From: Stenopsyche tienmushanensis | Lineage: Eukaryota; Arthropoda; Insecta; Trichoptera; Stenopsychidae | Reading direction: 5' to 3' | Assembly (NCBI GenBank): GCA_008973525.1 | Contig: WACJ01000550.1 | Coordinates: forward strand, 1,488,001-1,552,000 | Length of the DNA stretch: 64,000 bases | Part shown: piece by piece, positions 11,511 to 21,535 of the stretch | Position numbering within the stretch: position 1 is the first letter of the stretch | How the letters are laid out: each line of letters starts with the position of its first letter | The notes under the pieces: generated by a model | Databases searched by the model: none | What the model was told of the DNA's origin: nothing | The model's input: only the letters and a program-made list of their open reading frames with translations | Program-made: the position numbers and the translations under genes

Positions 11511-14500
11511 ATTTGAAGTAATGGGAAATTGGTAATATTCGTAAATATTAATAAGGAATATTAAATCCTGAGCTTCGATGGTGATGAAACTGGTAAGAGT
11601 AAGAGGCTTCGGTTTCAAAAGAATGTACTTTAAAGAATTTAGAATTTGGAGTTGCAGAGAATTAGATAATTGTAACGAATATTAGTAATTACTTATTGTT
11701 TACTTTTACTTTTAAAGCTTTCTAAAATCTTAGCAGAGGTCAAGTTTGTTTCATTTTTATTTAATACATTTCATCAGTTGATAAACACAAATACATCATG
11801 AAAAAATGCACATACATAGTAATTTCATTATTGGATCCTTCCTGAATACAATCCAAAATTTTGTTTATCGTGTTTTTTAAATACGTGAAAAAATCTACAT
11901 ATTTCATAACAAGAATGAAAACGGTAGTTTTTTTTATTTTTCCTAAAAAAAGTGTATTTAATTAAGATTTTTTAAAAATTATTAATGAAATTAAGGGTCT
12001 ATTGTTAAATTAAAGTCAAGAGTAACAAAAAAATATATCCGGCATTGTTGAGATTTAAAGACTCTCGAACATGGTCATAAATTATTTGAAAAATAAAATT
12101 TACTACTGGATTTCCAATCAGAGATTTTACGTATCTGACGATATATGTTGATCGTAACTTATACGATTTTGGTTAAATCCATTACGTTAACCGTATCGAA
12201 ATCGAAGAACGCGTGATTCAATTTGGCGCTTGGTTGAAAAGATCAACACTTAAGTACGGCGGAGTGTTAGATAGGGCGAGTTCTCAGAAAATTCAGATAC
12301 AGCAAACAAAGCCTGACAAGTTATATCAGATTTCGCCAAGAATAATGGGAAATGATCGATGGAGACGCTCAGTCAATAGTGATTGTTAAAACGTTTCAAT
12401 AGAAATGTCGCTTGAAAGGAAGAATGGCTGCGCGGATAAAAGAAACTGAGCTTCAGTGGATGGTAAAAATTTGTACATTTAAATTCTCTTCTCGCAGGAC
12501 AAAATTTGGTCCTTTTGTTTTAGACGCAAATAAGAAAAAAAAATTATTGTATCGCAGAAATAAAGCTTCGCAGAATCCGCCATGTGCGCTGTGTGAGTTT
12601 TACGCTATATTTGCGTGCTATTTCAATAGTCTGCCTGAAATGATTGTGCCATTGCCAAGAAATCTGGAGGAATTATTGCTTTGATTGATTCACATCAACA
12701 TTATTTCAATACATCTTAATTAAGTAAAATATAAACATTTACTCTTATTAATGCGAAATAATTGTAGACAACATGGCACATTCAGTATCAACGAATTTAA
12801 CTCATTTGGAACGTAAATGTTTCATCAAATCAATTTACTTTATTTAGATATATTATAAATACACCCTTTATTTTAATTATTTCATAGCTGTGACGTTAAG
12901 GTATTTAAACGTATTATGTGCATGGAATTTTTGCCCTAAGAATTGTCATATATTTTTAATTATTTTTTGCACAAACATATATTTTTGAACTTATCAATCA
13001 CCTTTTCATTTATATACAACTATTTATATATCACAATAAATATAAATTAATTTGACAAAAATAAAGTCGTGATCAAACGGTAACGCTTATCTTGATCATC
13101 AATGAAGACAAGATTTCTTTATCTTTATAGAATATGATATTTTTTAATAGATTAAGATGTTGAAATCACTCAAAAACGTGAGAATCGTATATATATCATT
13201 TTTAATTTTTTTTTACTTAAATACTTGTATTATACTTTATATGAGACTTAAAAAAAATGTTATTCCATGTGCAGAAATTTTGCCCAATGTAATAATGTAA
13301 AATGCATATGTTTATTTTTATCTGTTGTAGAAGCACATGGAAAGAGAGAATATATGTATTTAAACTTTTGTGTTAGATTGCCAGCTTCATGAGGAATGTT
13401 TAATATTTTCATATGGAATACCTTCTTTCATATCGTTTTTGAACCTTAATTAGGAGAAGAATGAGACTGCACGAGAAACGAAAATCTCCAGCGAAAAATT
13501 CTGATGAAAACCTACAAGGCTGTAACGAAAAAATAATAGAAAGAAACGAAAAAAGAAAACGTAAATCATGTGAAATGAAAGGGAAACTCCCTGAATAAGC
13601 CCAGGAACAGAATCAGATTTTTTTCTCGTCGCGAAACTCTCATCGTTGTTTTTAATTACAACATACATTAAAACGTATTTTTAAGCTCGCTCCTTTCGCC
13701 GGTACGATATGGAAGAGAACACTTTTCCAGATATCAACATGCAATATTAATATCAATTTTTTGTTACATTGTTATCATAAATTATGCTCCAAGGAGTGAG
13801 AAAAATTTGCGAAGCAGAACAAAACCTGGCTTAAACGCAATATATATTCTTTTGTGCGCCTTTAGTCATGGAAAAATATGAATTTCAAAAGAATCCCCTT
13901 TACAGTGATTCATTATTTCGTAAGCTGAAGGCAATTGAATTATTATTAGCATATATCATTTTCCGTATGGGTGCTCCTTCCTTTAAATAGACGATACAGG
14001 AAGAGCTTAATGAGTTGGCTCAATCTTTAAATACTATATAAAAATATAACTGAAATCTACATTCAAATGTAATTCATATAACATAATATTACTTTTTGAT
14101 CCATTTTGATTCATAAAATATGCCAAAAAGTAATGTGCGTTAATTCTTGGTAAAATATCCTCATGTGATTTGGTCGAATTTAAAAGATCCCATGCAATAA
14201 TTTGATTATTTCGAGCGCTTTTGTGGTTCGTGAAGCACAAAGAAAACTTTAACATTGACAATTTACTAGTGCGAAATTTAGTCTCAAATGCTGAATCACG
14301 CATGCTAAAACTATTGTGGAATTCGGATCGAGTTGATCCTTTGCTTTAATCATTTTTTTTTCAGTACTTCAGTTTAGGTCGGTAGATTTTGTCACGAAAA
14401 CATTATTTTAAGCTTTTCTTACATTCTTCGTGTTTAATTAATTTATATGATCGCATTTAATATGCGCAGCAAGAAAACTTTCGTCGAGAGCAAATTTTTG

Positions 14501-14974
14501 TTTAACAGATCCGTTTGCCGACCAATCCATCCAGTTTTGATGTTAATATCGAGAATTAAATAAAGTTTGACTTCCTTAGCATTAATAAAACAACGACACG
14601 TGCTTCAAAGCATAAAGGAATATGAAGTCTCTTCAAAAAGAGCTCGTTTCATCGCTTGATAAATATTAAATGCTGGCAATCCGGTTCTCTTTTTTCGTCG
14701 AAATTGAACGCAACATTGAGATTGAGAATTGTATGAATGTGGTTATAAACATTATATTTAAGCAGAACCCGTGCCCGAAAAAAAATATTACTCCCAACTA
14801 TCAGCAGATATTAAAACCGTAAAAAAGTTATAAAACTATATTTAAAATCGAGTTAAATTTGTTTCCGAAACCGTTTAAGAAACAAAATGGATTGAATATT
14901 ATTCTATCGAGTTATATTAGTTTCTTCAATCAATGATAAGTTTTGAATGAAAACGTAATCACATACAATTTATC
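11511..14974. other. AT-rich non-coding DNA
   Basis: The open frame at 12412-12684 (90 codons) has a basic, Cys-containing product with no motif I recognise; the surrounding 12180-12700 is somewhat less AT-rich, so a chance frame or an old TE fragment are both possible. Minus-strand frames at 13450-13668 and 14034-14303 are low-complexity. Nothing else stands out. Confidence 0.5.
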
Positions 14975-14975
14975 A

Positions 14976-15060
14976 GGTCAGTCCAAAAGTTCGTACCCAT
15001 TTTTGGGAAATTTTTAGAAAGTGTCATATTTGGGGAACATTTTAAATGTTTTAATATTCT
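14976..15060 (+). repeat. single end of the TCAGGTCAGTCC mariner/MITE family
   Basis: The sequence TCAGGTCAGTCCAAAAGTTC begins just after TAT and continues GTACCCATTTTTGGGAAATTTTT, close to the ends of the complete MITE at 32827-33051 (GTGCGCATTTTTGAGATTTTTTT). No partner end in inverted orientation is visible within 1.5 kb downstream, so this is a truncated copy or its right end has decayed. Confidence 0.5.
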
Positions 15061-15370
15061 ATAGAAACTTATTTAAAATCATCTTTCTTTAAGTATTCCA
15101 TGGAAAGGAATTTTCATGTGGTGGTTTTTAACTTGCCTTCCACATGTGATTAAGTTTAATTAGTTTGAGTATGGAAATTTTCATTCTTTTTCAATGATAT
15201 TTTATTAATTCTTGCAATATTTTTTCACTCATAATTGACCCAGTATAATAAATTGCTTCAGTATTTCATTTCGTCGGATCTAGGAAAAAAGGGTAAAACT
15301 AAAGATCGCGACGATCTATCGGTAATATTAATACTTCCACCCTCTAAATTTTGATGTTGATGATGATTTA
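15061..15370. other. AT-rich spacer
   Basis: Nothing recognisable apart from the 3' body of the SINE-like copy that may extend from 15371 leftwards to about 15260 (GATCGTCGCGATC palindrome near 15305-15317). Confidence 0.4.
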
Positions 15371-15455
15371 GTGATTTTTTTACCACAACCTGGATTTGAC
15401 CATGGATATTTTTATTAAGAGTCTAGGATCCAGCCCATTATACCAACATAACGTT
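15371..15455 (-). repeat. tRNA-like SINE head, copy 3 (best preserved)
   Basis: On the minus strand: box-A-like TTGGTATAATGG (15435-15446), then ACTCTTAAT (15414-15422), which is the anticodon arm core of tRNA-Lys(CUU), then GGTCAAATCC (15392-15401), one base short of the box B GGTTCAAATCC. Box A to box B is about 34 bases apart, as in a real tRNA gene, followed by TGTGGTAAAAAAATCAC. The acceptor stem does not pair well and there is no clean cloverleaf, so this is not a functional tRNA. Related copies at 8141 and 10464 share order and spacing, which points to a dispersed, RNA polymerase III-transcribed SINE. The tRNA of origin is uncertain: the D-arm looks Asp-like, the anticodon Lys-like. 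Confidence 0.5.
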
Positions 15456-17482
15456 TTTGCTTCTGTGGGTAATCTAATAAATTAAAAATGCAAAAAATTG
15501 TATAAAAAATATAGATCAAAATTATTTCTTTTTTGATTTTTGACTCTCTGTTGGAATGGTGATTTTTTTAATGAGTCACTTTATTAACACTTAATATCAA
15601 AAATACTATTGATTGATAAATATAATTTAACTCATTCCGGTGTGTTCACTTGAAAATACGTGTTTCGCTTGGATCATTTAACGCGAAAATGCGCGTATAG
15701 TTTGAGATTTTGACGCACAAAATATGATAAATAAATCCCTTTTTTTCAAAAAATTATTAAGCATTAAGCAATTATTAAAATTTTAAAGCATTTTCGTGTT
15801 TATTTAAATCATTATTTTTTTTGAGTTATCCCGAAAACTAATTTTTGATCCAGGCAAGTTCAAGGACATCAATATTAACCCTTTAAACACCGTTCGCACA
15901 GATGATTTTCATTCCTTCAACTTTATATATATTTATTTAACATGGTGGTTAAAGATATCACCGGTATTATATTTGACTAAAATATTTTTAAAATAAAAGT
16001 TAGTGAAAGATCAAATTTTGCACAAAAAGAATCCGTTTAAGAGTCAAAATGGCAGCTTAAATTTTTTATGCATTTTGAGTACCTACCTGAAATTGTCTCT
16101 TTTTATTAAAAGTTAAAATGACACGTAACAAAATTCCAAGTATTATTGCTTTACGCATGCGTAATAGATGCTCATATTAAGTTTTATTTTAAAAGATTAG
16201 GATGATTAACTCTAGGATTATTTTATAATAATTATAATATCAGTAATTAGTGGATTTTAAAAAGTCTCTGGTAGAGTGATTAATATATTTTTTAAGCAGT
16301 CAAAATTACTCTTCATATGAATTGTCTTGTATATAGCATTTCAAAAATTTTACAGATTGCCGATGATTTTAGTGTTTAATGGCGTATTTCTCGTTCATTT
16401 TGTCTACCGATCATGGCATACTAGTCATCACATTCCTATAAAGGGTATTAATTGCAGATTATCTAGCTGTAATAATTGAAATTTTAGCTCGAGATTCGTA
16501 AGTTGGAGAGCACCAATGATCTTGGATAATTTGTTAATCGGGCAATTCTGATAGCATCAAACGTACAATTTAGCCAGTATAATCATTAGCACAATGAACA
16601 CCATTTGTTTTAGTGTTAAGTCACATTGTTGAAAAGTTCCCCTGCCACCCATCGGCGCTCTTCTCTTTCCCGAGGCAAACAAAGATCCGAAGCAATAACT
16701 GACGCTTTCAGCTCGGAAACTTTCCACATTAGCGGCTGTCATTGCGGGAAAACAATATTTCATTGAAAACACACCCTGACATTGATCGAATTTCGAGGAG
16801 GGCCGTAACCCTTCAGGAGTCCAAATTGTGGTGACATATCCCAGAGAAAAGTATTAAATATACGCTAAACTTTTGAGTACACCCATCGGCCGTTCGATCG
16901 ATCCTCACAACCAACTATCATCATTCAACTTTATGCGAGACGTCCCCGAAGCCGCAGGGAGCTCTTGTTTGTTTGACTGAGGCGCAAGTGCTATCCATCA
17001 AAAGGATCACTGCCATTAAGATAAAAATACAATAAAAATAAAAGCTAAGTAAACAAAATGAAACATTAAGTCGTCGAATGTGTATGCCGAAATAAAACCA
17101 CTCGATGAGACGAAACCACAGGTTTTTTTCTATACGAAAACAAAACAACACTTAAATTTCTGATACGCACAAGTAATTGCTTTATTTTTATAAGTCATAG
17201 CAAAAATTTCTTATTTCATTTCATAAGCAGAGAAATTATCTTTAAAATTTCCCGTATGGTTTTTAATGGCTTATTATCATAATATATAAATCATAATTTG
17301 ACGATCAATTGGACTTATGATACTCCTAGATACTGGGAGGATTGAGGGCTTTATGTTAACAATTACCATATGATCACACACATTTTTAAAGGATTAAAAA
17401 TCGCTAATTTTGTAATTAAACTATAACTTTTAACTGATAATAAGATAAGTTAAATAAATCCAAGTTCAAATGAAATAAAATA
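15456..17482. other. non-coding DNA, less AT-rich at 16500-17150
   Basis: The patch at about 16540-17150 (with GCCACCCATCGGCGCTC near 16647 and GAGACGTCCCCGAAGCCGC near 16938) is unlike the AT-rich flanks, is not repeated elsewhere in the window and has only short, unconvincing open frames (16557-16772 and 16921-17151, minus strand). It could be a conserved non-coding element. The rest shows nothing. Confidence 0.45.
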
Positions 17483-18003
17483 CGTTTGGACCTCATATAA
17501 CACGATCATATGGTTCCACAAAAACGTCGTGTAGTACAAATCCGTGTTATACGAGGTGTAATATTTCTTCGATATCTTGAATATCAAAATCGTCAAATCC
17601 TTCACCATGACATACCACGACAAATGTTAATTGTCTTTTGATATTTACCTTGTATTGGTGGTACAACATTTTTTTAGGGACAAATTCATTTTGTCATATC
17701 TTTTCAGTGTTAGGGACTTAAAGATCGATGTATGTAAAAGCTTCAATATGAAATCTCCGGAAGAATTAGAATATAAAAGTAAAGATATTCTTTCTTTCAC
17801 CACCTTGAAAGCCTTCGTATGTTCGTCGCTTTTTGATATGAAAGTTCAATGAAGCATCTTTTTTCATTATGATTACATCAATATGATTTATCATCGTGCC
17901 CAGTAAAAGAAGTCTTGAGTATACAAAAGGAAACGCGTAGATCAACTTTTATCGTATTTTTGAAATCGTGTTATATAAAGCCGCGTTGTACGAGATTCAT
18001 GTG
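17483..18003 (-). mobile_element. short pogo/Tigger-like element
   Basis: Left end: CGTTTGGACCTCATATAACACG; inner repeat CGTGTTATACGAGGTG at 17543-17558. Right end, read inverted: CACATGAATCTCGTACAACG, then TATATAACACGATTT. Both follow the pogo pattern of a C(T)CG(TA)TAA(CACG) terminal repeat with tandem inner copies. On the minus strand, near 17575-17620, VVVCHGEGFDDFDIQDIEEI resembles the GEGF.D....D..ELL segment near the end of Tigger transposases, so the piece is probably a deleted Tigger. It is a different subfamily from copies A and B, whose ends read CAGTRGAAYCTCGAT. Confidence 0.5.
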
Positions 18004-18845
18004 TATATAGAATTCAAAAACATATCCTTAAACGTATTTAATGATATAAACAGGAAGATCTTTGATACAATCGGCACATTTTTGAATATCATCTGTTAAC
18101 TTTTTAGACTTAACTTGTAATCAAAATTGATTTCTAAACTATATCTATTTTCAATATGAAGATACAAATTCTTGTGATATTAAGATGACTATTATTAAAC
18201 AATAAAATGTCGAAATAGTTTATTAATAATTATCCTTGGAGGAAGCTTATCTCTGTTAGCCTCATTTTAATATATTTTAAAATCTCATTTATTTTCCATA
18301 TAATGTATGTTAAGGGTAGTATTTGAAATGTTATTCCAGTTCCATTGTAGATTTTATACTTTTATTTAAGCTCCCCTTTATTTCCTTTCAAAATAAGTTA
18401 AGCTGTCTTTCACTACCATTCCACGAGAATAAAATATCTTCAACGTAACGATGTCAGAAGATTACATGTTTTACACAAATCAAGTATACAGTCATCCAAT
18501 AAATCCTTATGAAAACCTGTGAAGCCAGAATTACAAAACATTTCTTCTGCAAAAATATTATATTTTTAAATTGAACCTAATTTTGGGTTATATGAATATT
18601 TTGGCGCTTAAATATATTTTTTTAGTGCCTTATTATGATCATTTATATTAATTATTCATTAATAAATTCACAATTCTGTTATTCACTGATAAAACTCTCT
18701 AAATGCTGCTTGTATTTCGCAGTCATAATTATGCTGAATATGTTTGGTACGTGCGTGTAAATCCAATGAATGTATAAATTGTATTACTTGGCATTCAGGA
18801 ACGTAACAACGACGTAGATCGAAATTCCCCATGTCTGGAGAGCGT
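18004..18845. other. AT-rich non-coding DNA
   Basis: An open frame of 63 codons on the minus strand (18683-18874) is not recognised; its first codons lie in the hAT-like terminus. Otherwise nothing visible. Confidence 0.5.
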
Positions 18846-18885
18846 GCGGCATTACTGAGGCTCGCGAGCCGCATGCGGCTCTTAA
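18846..18885 (-). repeat. probable hAT terminus (palindromic GAGCCGCATGCGGCTC)
   Basis: Two overlapping perfect palindromes occur in an otherwise AT-rich stretch: GGCTCGCGAGCC (18859-18870) and GAGCCGCATGCGGCTC (18866-18881). Read on the minus strand, AGAGCCGCATGCGGCTCGCG followed by AGCC is the pattern I know from ends of Charlie/ZBED-like hAT transposons, which normally continue GCAGGTTGCCGACCCCTG; here the continuation TCAGTAATGCCGCACGCTCT is a diverged form. The transposon body would lie to the right and is not recognisable. Confidence 0.45.
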
Positions 18886-18911
18886 AAATATAACTGGATT
18901 TATGGAATGTA

Positions 18912-18960
18912 TCAGGTCAATCGAAAAGTTCGTGCGCATATTTGATAGTTGAAATGAATC
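18912..18960 (+). repeat. single end of the TCAGGTCAGTCC mariner/MITE family
   Basis: TATCAGGTCAATCGAAAAGT followed by TCGTGCGCATATTTGATA matches the end of the MITE at 32827 with few changes, including the leading TA. A possible right half lies at about 20079-20100 (GCGAACTTTTG in inverse orientation), but that end reads GGGGTGACTTCC outside the shared core, so the pairing is doubtful. Confidence 0.55.
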
Positions 18961-20105
18961 AGCAATACAAAAAAAATGAAAACAAAATGAGATACATAAT
19001 TTTGACAGGATAGTCTATCAGTGCAACAAGTGTTTACTTAAAAATATGTGGTACATCTGATCTTCTTCTTGCATCGTTTAGAAATAACGCAATCGAGATA
19101 ATATATGGAATTTTTGCACTTTAACACGTTCAAAAAATTTAAAAATAGTAAAAATATGTAAAATTATCTATTTGTTTAGGAATTTAAATAGCTTTATAAA
19201 AATAATACATTTTGAGCTGACTTTAAACAATAAAACATATTAACCACTTTATATTTTTATAGACATTATTGTTTGAAATTTATAAAGGTTCCTAGATTTC
19301 AACACTGTATAATGTTTTCATGTGATGTCTTTTCAGATGATATAAGCTAATTTGTCTTTGTACAAGTTGTTGTCATGGCCACAATTTTATCTTATTGATG
19401 TGTGATGTGTATTTCTTAACAAGACAGCTCTCAATACTATTGCATGATTATGAGATTTCGTGAAGTCATATCACGGTGTTAAATACATATTGGCTTAGGT
19501 TTAAGAAAACTATAAAATTGAAATCCATTTACTTAAATAATCTACAATAAAAAAGCAATGATATTCAACACATGAAATGTTACAAATATATTTTTTTAAT
19601 TAAAGCTTTTCGTCAAAATATGATAGTTTTTAAGCTCGTACATAATCCATGTATGAAAGAGTGTAATAAATGTGTTGTCGAGTTATTAAATAGCAGGGCG
19701 TTAATCACTTAAATGTCAGTTAGGTCAAAGCTGAATTGCCGAAAGCTCTGCGAGCGAGTACATGTCCTTTGATTCCGGCGATATGGCCTCTAAAATGCTG
19801 CAATATTCTCTTCAAAAGTTGTCCTTTTTCAGCGAAATGAAAGGAGTTTTTGATACGTGCCGTACAATTAATTTTAAAGACGTCAACCTACCCAGGGTGG
19901 TTGTCAAAATTTCAAAGAAATTTATTCCGCTTTCGAAAGTTCGCTCAAGAAACTCACATCGAATGGAGGGACGTCATACATTTCTTGCCTTGTGTAATTA
20001 AAACATTAATAACGAACGGGATTGCACGTCAAAAGTGAATAAAGAAATGACCTTTATTAACATTTGCTAATTTTAGATGCGAACTTTTGTATGGAAGTCA
20101 CCCCA
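18961..20105 (+). mobile_element. possible very old mariner body
   Basis: The size of 18912-20105 (about 1.2 kb) fits a mariner. The frame ending at 20038 has EWRDVIHFLP, then a spacer and ITNG, which resembles the mariner C-terminus (FW..GI.KLPERW..VI..NG). No catalytic motifs are recognisable further up, and the right terminal repeat matches poorly. I see this as a hypothesis, not an identification. Confidence 0.25.
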
Positions 20106-20430
20106 TTAAGGGTTATCTTAATAATGTGACTAAGAAATCCATGCATTCAGCTTCATGTTTGATTATTATATTTTATATATTAATTTATCTAGTTAAATTG
20201 AATAGAAATTATTATAGCTAGCAGATCTTTAACTCTCCTCCTTTTCTTAATTCTTTCCTGCGGGTACTTATTGAGATTGAGCCCTGCCCTGCTCCTCATT
20301 TAAAATTCAGTCATTAGCGAGAGCACGCGTCCATAAGCAGCGATGGGAGTTTATTAATTAAAAAAAAAACCAATATTTGGCTTATAGACCAATCAACGCC
20401 AAATCTGCATCAGTCAAAATTACCTTCTAT
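20106..20430. other. AT-rich spacer
   Basis: Nothing recognisable; a slightly less AT-rich stretch at 20235-20345 precedes the fossil gene that follows. Confidence 0.5.
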
Positions 20431-20439
20431 TGGTGAAGT

Positions 20440-21535
20440 ATTACTTTTATGTTTTGGAAGTGGAACTAAATGGAGTTTGAGTTCTTTTGGAGCAGAAAAT
20501 GGAAAAAGATATGTTTTGCTTAGCTTGTCACTATCATATAATGGTAAATCTATTAGAAGCAGTAATGAGTCAATCGGTCATTCTGTCTAGGAATCCTGAT
20601 ATCCAATTGTTTAAAAAGTTTAAGAAGAACTGGAAAAAAATTGATCAAAGTGATAAAAAAAAAATCATCAAAATCATAGAAAATGTTACTGCAGACAGGA
20701 CTTATTTTGCTCAAAAACAACTTCAAGTGTATCAACCTCGAGATAAAGAGTTACTGCATTTTTCCATAATTAACTTAGGAGGAATTCCTGAAAAAGGAGT
20801 TTCATTTAGGAGACTTATAGGTCTTCACCATGCTGAATGGATGGCTAAAGCTATGTATTACTTGATTTTTTTTTTAAATTTAAACATTAGTTTAATCTGA
20901 CGAAAAAAGTAATGAAAGCGGTGAAAGATATTTGTTTTTTCACAGTCGTAATATATATAAAATACTGGTCTCAAGCTCCTGTCCTGTCAGATATTCAGCA
21001 CCAAGAAATGACTTACAATTAATAAAAAGAGCTGATATCCTTTGAAAATATAAATCAAACAATGGCCAAAGTTGCTATGAAAAATATACTGGGCCATTTA
21101 TAGTACATATCGAAAGAGTTGGTGTCTTTTGCATTTTTTGACGACGAGCTTTCAGTTCTATAAGCAAAATATGGTAGATGCACTAAAAATCGATGGTGTA
21201 GAAGATTTCCCGAAAAGAAAAAGCATTGATGTCGAACACATCCACGAACAAAAGCATAGAAGACTTTGTGACTAGCAACTAACTCTTTACGATTTTTCCA
21301 GATACTAGGTATCTCATCACAGTTTTTGAATAAAGACGTTAAAACTTGGAAGGATGACTCTGATTTTAAGGCTGCAAAAAAAATCGTCCGTTCTATGCGG
21401 GTAGTAAATAATATTGCTGAGCATTGTGTTGCCTTAATGAAGGAATATTATAAATTTATGACAATCGACGAAGAACAAAAGCAATATTTGCTTTTATTAG
21501 TAAAAGTTTACAGGAAGAAATATGATGTGTGAAAA
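20440..21535 (+). pseudogene. fossil of an arthropod multicopy protein of unknown function
   Basis: Pieces in order: VLLEQKMEKDMFCLACHYHI, then MVNLLEAVMSQ...NPDIQLFKKFKKNWKKID (20478-20660), FAQKQLQVYQPRDKELLHFS, GGIPEKGVSFR, LHHAEWMAKAMYYL (20700-20860); after a stop, DICFFTVVIYIKYWSQAP (about 20920-20985); after stops and shifts, NQTMAKVAMKNILGHL and FFDDE; and last DVKTWKDDSDFKAAKKIVRS, MRVVNNIAEHCVALMKEYYK, then DEEQKQYLLLLVKVYRKKY ending at 21532. I remember proteins with this order (LACRHHI.E, LHHARWMAKAIY, RVVNDVAERGVAL, KDEEQ.Q.LLQVV..HRK) as uncharacterised repeats in arthropod genomes, but know no name or function. There are no introns, several stops and frameshifts, and no inverted ends. 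Repeat-derived or retrocopied origin is inference. The longest intact pieces are 20487-20900 and 21326-21532. Confidence 0.6.

Noticed and set aside
12412..12684. Open frame of 90 codons as a small gene
   Set aside because: No motif, no second exon, and the composition does not differ clearly from the non-coding surroundings.
15371..15455. Functional tRNA-Lys gene
   Set aside because: Acceptor and D stems do not pair, box B lacks a base, and related decayed copies show it is a repeat.
20487..20900. Intact gene of 137 codons
   Set aside because: The homologous blocks go on in other frames up to 21532, so this is a piece of a broken gene; its end is out of the conserved frame.
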